Origin: Gnetum montanum
Taxonomy: Eukaryota > Streptophyta > Gnetopsida > Gnetales > Gnetaceae
Assembly (NCBI GenBank): GCA_015680685.1
Contig: MNCI01030375.1
Location: forward strand, 1-64,000
Length of the DNA: 64,000 nucleotides
Reading direction: 5' to 3'
Part shown: one piece after another, positions 59,127 to 64,000 of the stretch
How the letters are laid out: each line of letters starts with the position of its first letter
How positions within the stretch are numbered: the first letter of the stretch is position 1
Made by a program: the position numbers and the translations under genes
The notes under the pieces: generated by a model
Databases searched by the model: none
Seen by the model: the letters and a program-made list of their open reading frames with translations, nothing else
What the model was told of the DNA's origin: nothing

Positions 59127-59563
59127 ATGACCCCTAAAAGAGGACAATAAGGAGGACCTTCTCAAGGTGCAACTAAATGCCCAGGGGGAGGCAAAGGCCA
59201 AGGACCTCATGCATAACATGCAGAGTAGGAGGTACAATCATTCAGCATCTATTAAGGAACTCTTGTCACTACACAATCTGGCTAGGAAAAAGGTGGAGAG
59301 GTCAGGGCCTGAGCCTATGAAGAGGAATGATGGCTATTTGTAGCATGGCATGTCAAGGCAAATCAGATGTTCCCACAACTGCTATGTCCATGGGAGGTGT
59401 CAACTCCATCAAATATTGGAGCATTAGCATGCACAGCATAGGACCCCCAAACTAAAGAGGAAAAGCTCCATGCACTCCTTTAGAGCCATCAAATTCCAAA
59501 CTTGAAGCACAATATAAGGGGAAGCAACCCATAGAAGAACCACCACTACCAGGAACCACATAA
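59127..59563 (+). pseudogene. ORF2 remnant of element E (large internal deletion)
   Basis: About 60 N-terminal codons (MTPKRG type, then FSIY/KELLSL-like) are joined near 59310 to the last 80 or so codons (PCPWEV-like to the Pro-rich end). In element A the same ends are 2.8 kb apart, so some 2.3 kb, including the conserved domain and the coiled coil, is missing. Element E therefore transposed, or survived, with only the borders of ORF2. Confidence 0.75.
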
Positions 59564-59732
59564 GTGCCAATAAATTTTGTAATTTTGTGTCGATGTCCCA
59601 ATTTTGTTGTATTCAACTCTCCACTATAGCATGAATAAATTCCTAGTTAGTTAATAATCCCATACCTATCGACTATGTAATCAATTGAACTTGTTCCTCA
59701 CTTTCTTTGACTTAAGGACGAGTTGTTATTCA

Positions 59733-59744
59733 ATCATGGGGGTA
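59733..59744 (+). promoter_or_regulatory. Polypurine tract of element E
   Basis: ATCATGGGGGTA lies immediately before the 3' LTR. The same CATGGGGGTA/CGTGGGGGTA phrase precedes the 3' LTRs of A and C, so it primes plus-strand synthesis in the whole clan (inference from position). Confidence 0.7.
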
Positions 59745-60725
59745 TGATGAATCATGGTTTGTCAAGTGCTGATATGAGACCCTTGATATTGGACCCCTGA
59801 TATTGGACCCTTGATATCGGACCCCTGATATTGGACCCTTGATATCGGACCCCTAATATCAGACCCTTCATATCACATCCTTGATATCAGACCCCTGATA
59901 TCGATACCTCGATATTGGGTATGCGATATCATGGCCTGGCTAATGATATTGAATACGTGATATCGTGCTTCCTATGTAAGCCTATAAATACCACATTTGG
60001 GCACATAGGAAAGAGTCAAGTTTTAGAGTTAGTAAGTGTAGAAGTAGAGTCTTTTTGTTCATTTTTTGTTCATCTCAACCCTTTCCCTAGTGCATGCCCA
60101 CAGTGTGATGATTGTAATTGTATCGAACCTTTATTCAAGTGTGACGTACTTGGACATGCACATGATCGACAATAAAGATCAAGATTACTTCATCATTGTA
60201 GCATTTACTTAGTTTTAATTGCTTACTATTATTGTTATTTATTACTTTCTTAATTAATATTTCTCTACCTTCATTTCCTATCCCTATTATTAAACGCAGA
60301 ATGAGTACGAATTAATCACAAGAATTTAAGTGTGACTACTTGGTATCCTAGTAGCATACCTAGGACATATGCTTGGTAATCCCAATAGTAGTACACAAGG
60401 TCCAATATGTGTATGGATGATTAAGGACGGATGCTCATCGCACTTAGGCTAGCTTAGACTCTCTTCATCCTTTCCCTATTAACTTAAACAAAGTTATTTC
60501 CATTGCCTCTAGGAGTAGCACTAGCTTAGGACCACATCATACACCTCAATCTGGACTAAACCATACATGACAAAGCAAATACTAGTCCAGGTGGGAAGAT
60601 AGCGAACTGCGATCAATGTGTAACTATCTAGATACCACAACTAGCTCATCTACGGAGTTCGACCAAATTGTGCGTGAATTCTTGTATTCGTATGGTTAAG
60701 TGTAGAGGTACCTCGCCACTCATCA
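59745..60725 (+). repeat. 3' LTR of element E
   Basis: 981 bases, TGATGAATCATGG to CGCCACTCATCA. TATA box CTATAAATA at 59982-59990, AATAAA at 60171-60176. It differs from the 5' LTR at roughly one base in ten by eye, plus the extra repeat units, so the insertion is old. Confidence 0.92.
59771..59938 (+). repeat. 14-bp GATATC minisatellite in the E 3' LTR
   Basis: Twelve consecutive 14-base units, consensus GATATYGGACCCYT, alternating in part between GATATCGGACCCCT and GATATTGGACCCTT. Each unit starts with the palindrome GATATC or a one-base variant. The array ends about 45 bases before the TATA box. The 5' LTR of the same element has about six units. Confidence 0.9.
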
Positions 60726-60730
60726 ATTAT

Positions 60731-62541
60731 CAACATTAGAAGACTAATTTTATATACAATGAGACTACAACATTCATCTGCTCATTTATAGTAATAAGAT
60801 GTTCTTCCTATGGCCATAATGATCTTTTTTACAACTTAAAACTAAAATAAACTTATGATCATTATGCTTGGATAGAAAAGTGAATAACCAAATGGGAATG
60901 AAAAGGGTATGACATCAAAGGAATCTATGGATTCTCTAAGGCTACTACTATAAGTTTTAATCCTATTGTTAAGGTTGTCTTATTTACTTGAGTTTTAATG
61001 AAAAATGGAAGTATGAAGAAAACAAGTGTTACCTTACCATGTCATTGAAAAGACATGTTACCCATGCTTGAAGGTAGTCCTCTAGTAAGGTTGATATAGT
61101 AAAAACATAATAAATGCATAGAATAAAAATTTTTGGGCTCCTACTAGAAAGACATGTTACCCATGCTTAGAGGAAGCTAGCTTCTCATAAAGCTAAAACA
61201 TAACATGTGCTATTAATAAAATAGTTTTTTGAACTTCATTGCCAAGTGTTAATACTCCTTGTAGTAGTGGTAGTCTTTTGGTTGTCAATTTTGAGATGAT
61301 GTAATGCGATGACACTGGTAAGTGGTATGGACTTGATTCAAATCTTAGACAGAAAGGCTAATGATTACTTTAACCATATATTGCATAAAAGAATCCATAA
61401 TGCCTATGGAAGGACATCTCACATCTCAATTTCTACAATCCTTTGTACTCTCATTCTAGATAATTATTATATATAATCATAATTCTATGGTTTTGTATAA
61501 TATAGTGTTATTTTCTCATTTTGGTGATACTAGCATGTGTGTTTGGAAAAACAGGTATGTTCTACATTCAACTTCTTGAGTGCCTTTAGACACTTATAGA
61601 CATGGTTATACAAGGGTACTTGGGAATAGACCTTACTTTAGGGAGGATCCACATGTATAAATCTTGTGCTTTATACCTAATAATCAATTCCACATCATCT
61701 TGTGCCTCTAAGATACTTCAACCAAAAATTTTCACTTTCCTATATTCTCACAACTCATCATAATTTTGACAACCCTTACTATCATCTCATATACATCTCA
61801 TTAACTTTCTTTGCCAAAGAATCCTTCTTCATGATATTTTATCAAAAAAACCTCATATTTTGAGCATCATCTATAATCAAGATCACTTAAAATCATCTAT
61901 ACATCTTCCAGACTATCCATTTGACTCATTTTTTTCATTCAAAATTGCTCAAAATCGTTCAAAAATCAAAAATTTTAAGTGGTGACATTGCAGCTACAAT
62001 GTAATTGGTCCTATGATCTCCTATCTAAGATGTTGCCAATATAAAATTCTATATATATGCATAAGAAGTTAGAAAATTTTTCATTTTTCTCATTTCTAGC
62101 AAGTAGAGTTCATGCTGCTTATCTAACCATTTGGCAACAAACCTTCCAAACACCATAACTCCCTCACCAAAGCTCTGATTTCCATAATTCTTGAACCTTT
62201 TTGATCAAGAGTGACCTAGTCATGGGAGAGTACTACGCATAGAAGAATCAAATTGAGCCAAATTTCTCTAATGCCTGGAAGAGCATATTAAATGTAAAAA
62301 TAAGAATTATCAGCTAATAAAGTAAGAACTAGTATCCTAACACACCTCCTAACTACTCATCTAAAAGAGGCCATAACAATCAAGGATACAACTAATAAGG
62401 GTTTCTTTTTTATGTTTTTCTACCTTGCAATCATAACATGAGCTATAATAAATAATAAAGATAAACTAGGAAAGGATTATGAACCATTAGAAATCTATTT
62501 AAATCCTTGGATACACTCAAAAAAATCTTTGATGATTGCAA
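60731..62541 (+). other. Spacer of element D, continued after element E
   Basis: Non-coding. It shares blocks with the spacers of A and E ('gtatgacatcaaaggaatctatggattctc' at about 60908, and 61600-61660) and with the start of D2 (about 62200-62300). A phrase 'agacatgttacccatgctt' occurs twice (about 61051 and 61150), suggesting a local duplication. No gene supported. Confidence 0.6.
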
Positions 62542-64000
62542 ATGACTCCCAAAAGACCCATAAGAAAAGGATCCTCACAGCATGGGAGTAGAGCAAGGTA
62601 GAGGACAAGCTAGGGAACAAACTCCACAAGTAGAGAAGGAGGCCTAATCCTTCAACATCCATCAACAAACACCTACTACTAAATAATCTGTGTAGGCTAA
62701 CGTTGAAGCACCACCATCTCCAAAATAAGGAAAATGCCTCATGTTATTAGTAGAATGTCTTTAAGTAGTCCAAGAAAAATCAATTATGTCTATAGTGATT
62801 GTAAAATTGAATTTTGAATCATTCATAAAGTTTGCACCTGAAAATGTCCAAACACAACTTTAGGCCTCTCCTCTATGATCGACTTTTTCATGTAATGGTG
62901 AATGGTACTTAGGAGAAGCCTACCAATTTTCAAAAAATAAACAAGATGATGCTACCATAAAAATAGAAGTCTTCATGCCTTATTCAATGGAATCTATTGT
63001 GAAGGCACTTAACATTTCCAATGTCAGAGTAAATATTACATAGATCTCTACTAGATTTGACATTGAGGCAAAGAAGCTATGGCTATAGAGAGCATGAAAT
63101 AAAGAAGATAAGAAATACAATGAATAAACTCTTAAGGAGAAGATATACTTCAAGATGGGAACTTACCATATCTTTTCCACCAAAAGATTGAATAGAATTT
63201 CTACTTATGCTATAAGAGGAAGTGCCATATTTATGGGGAAATTCAATGTGAATCTTGCTCATTTATTATTCTTGGAGATTCAAAGAAGGTTTAAAGAAAA
63301 AAAGGTTAGGAAACTCACATTGTCATTTCCTTGCCTTATTAGAAGATTGTGCAAGCAAGTTGAAATTCTAGGGTATACCAATGATGCTTACATAAAGCCC
63401 AGAATGCATCATATGCTGAGATGTCTAAGTCAATGCCACCAAAGAAGGATCAATTAAAGAAGCCAACAAGCACCAATGGAGTAGCAAGTTCAGCATCCAT
63501 AGGTAATATTTCAACAATAGGGTAAGAATAAGGAGGACCTAATGGTTTAACACCAGTTAGTGATAGACATGAACAGAGTTCTCCACCAACACAATAGGAC
63601 TACTGACCTTCTATGAGCCACTTGTAATAGATTGCAAAAACCATTAGTCAGGGAATGAGGAAAGGTTTTACATTATATAGAGTAAGAGATAACTCTATAA
63701 TACCTGTTGTATCAATAGGACCCACTATTGGTCAAGTATCTTTACAGGTAAGAGGGGATGAAGGCTAGGAACAAAACATTTCTAGGAACACTACATCTTT
63801 TCAAGTTATGATAGAAATCAGAAAAGGAGCCATAGGTGTGGTGATGTAACACCAAGATGCAGTAGGAGTAGTAGAGGTCATCATAAATCATATTAAAGAA
63901 TCAATTAATGTTCCAATTCTGTCATTGGTAGATATCACTAGAGCCAAATATGTAGAAATGATAGTCGAAACATCCATGACCCCAACAAAATATGCAGATA
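62542..64000 (+). pseudogene. ORF2 of element D (runs off the window)
   Basis: Third long copy of ORF2, cut by the window end. N-terminus MTPKRPIRK; conserved domain at about 62890-63440 with KEKIYFKMGTYHIFSTKRLN, FPCLIRRLC and ILGYTND; then at about 63800-63990 the block GAIGVVM, HQDAVGVVEV, VPILSLVDITRAK that matches 11322-11107 of element A. Stops are present. The acceptor-like CAG before the ATG reads CAA here. Confidence 0.7.

Larger units (their letters stand above)
54629..60725 (+). mobile_element. Element E: pol-less LTR retrotransposon, complete with target duplication
   Basis: 6,097 bases, LTRs 54629-55523 and 59745-60725, flanked by the exact five-base duplication ATTAT (54624-54628 and 60726-60730). 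PBS, gag, conserved spacer, ORF2 remnant and polypurine tract are present. No protease, RT or integrase motif lies between gag and the 3' LTR. Same family as element A. The 3' LTR is longer by 86 bases, almost all from six extra 14-bp repeat units. Confidence 0.92.
48804..64000 (+). mobile_element. Element D: old Ty3/gypsy gag-pol-ORF2 element, split by element E
   Basis: Plus-strand order: gag (from 48804, N-terminus lost), protease, RT, RNase H, integrase (to about 54356), non-coding spacer, element E at 54629-60725 with target duplication ATTAT, spacer continued 60731-62541, ORF2 from 62542 and running off the window. It is closely related to element C in gag and pol but far more decayed: RT reads FMDN instead of FMDD and the protease catalytic triad reads DSR. 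It shows that pol and ORF2 occur together in one element of this clan. Confidence 0.75.

Noticed and set aside
59771-59938. CRISPR-like regular repeat
   Set aside because: Units are directly adjacent with no unique spacers, in a plant LTR; it is a minisatellite.

Overview
This window looks like intergenic, transposon-filled DNA from a seed plant with a large genome. The evidence is AT-rich, CpG-poor sequence, nested LTR retrotransposons in several layers, one plant-type LRR receptor kinase with a kinase-domain intron, and a relic of a plant NB-ARC resistance gene. A gymnosperm is my guess from the gene-poor, old, nested layout; it is inference only. I found no intact cellular gene, rRNA, tRNA gene or CRISPR array.

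Layout. 1-7850: unassigned AT-rich DNA with a possible minus-strand transposon-ORF relic (2280-3400). 7850-8940: a plus-strand LTR, its primer-binding site and a stub of gag (element G). 9202-17633: minus-strand element A (truncated LTR, ORF2, long non-coding spacer, gag, PBS, LTR). 17634-18735: relics of a related gag/spacer and of a chromovirus integrase tail. 20318-34983: an LRR receptor-kinase pseudogene with a repeat-bearing promoter, split at 21070-31944 by minus-strand Ty3/gypsy element C (target duplication TATGT). Element C itself holds an LTR insertion at 28265-29262 (target duplication CTTGC), which contains a 610-base gap. 36055-36630: NB-ARC relic. 36640-48803: the 3' part of an old plus-strand element (D2), interrupted at 36990-45367 by element F, which carries gag and protease only. 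48804-64000: old gag-pol element D with ORF2, interrupted at 54629-60725 by element E (target duplication ATTAT).

Elements A, B, C, D, E and G are one clan. Where the parts survive, they share LTR ends TGATGA...TCATCA, a PBS matching the 3' end of plant tRNA-Asp, a CATGGGGGTA-type polypurine tract, a conserved non-coding block and GATATC-rich promoters. C and D carry protease, RT, RNase H and integrase of the non-chromovirus (Athila/Tat-like) type. A and E carry gag and a large extra ORF (ORF2) but no pol, so they look like non-autonomous partners mobilised by C/D-type relatives.

The most interesting signals are: the pol-less A/E family; ORF2, with a branch-point plus CAG/TAG acceptor-like sequence directly before its ATG; a 14-bp GATATC minisatellite that doubled between the two LTRs of E; the gag-protease-only element F with palindromic LTR repeats and a dispersed 22-bp motif; and a tandem 40-bp promoter repeat carrying CGCG boxes upstream of the receptor-kinase pseudogene. 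Two assembly faults are visible at single-N joins (4070 and 46534/47102).
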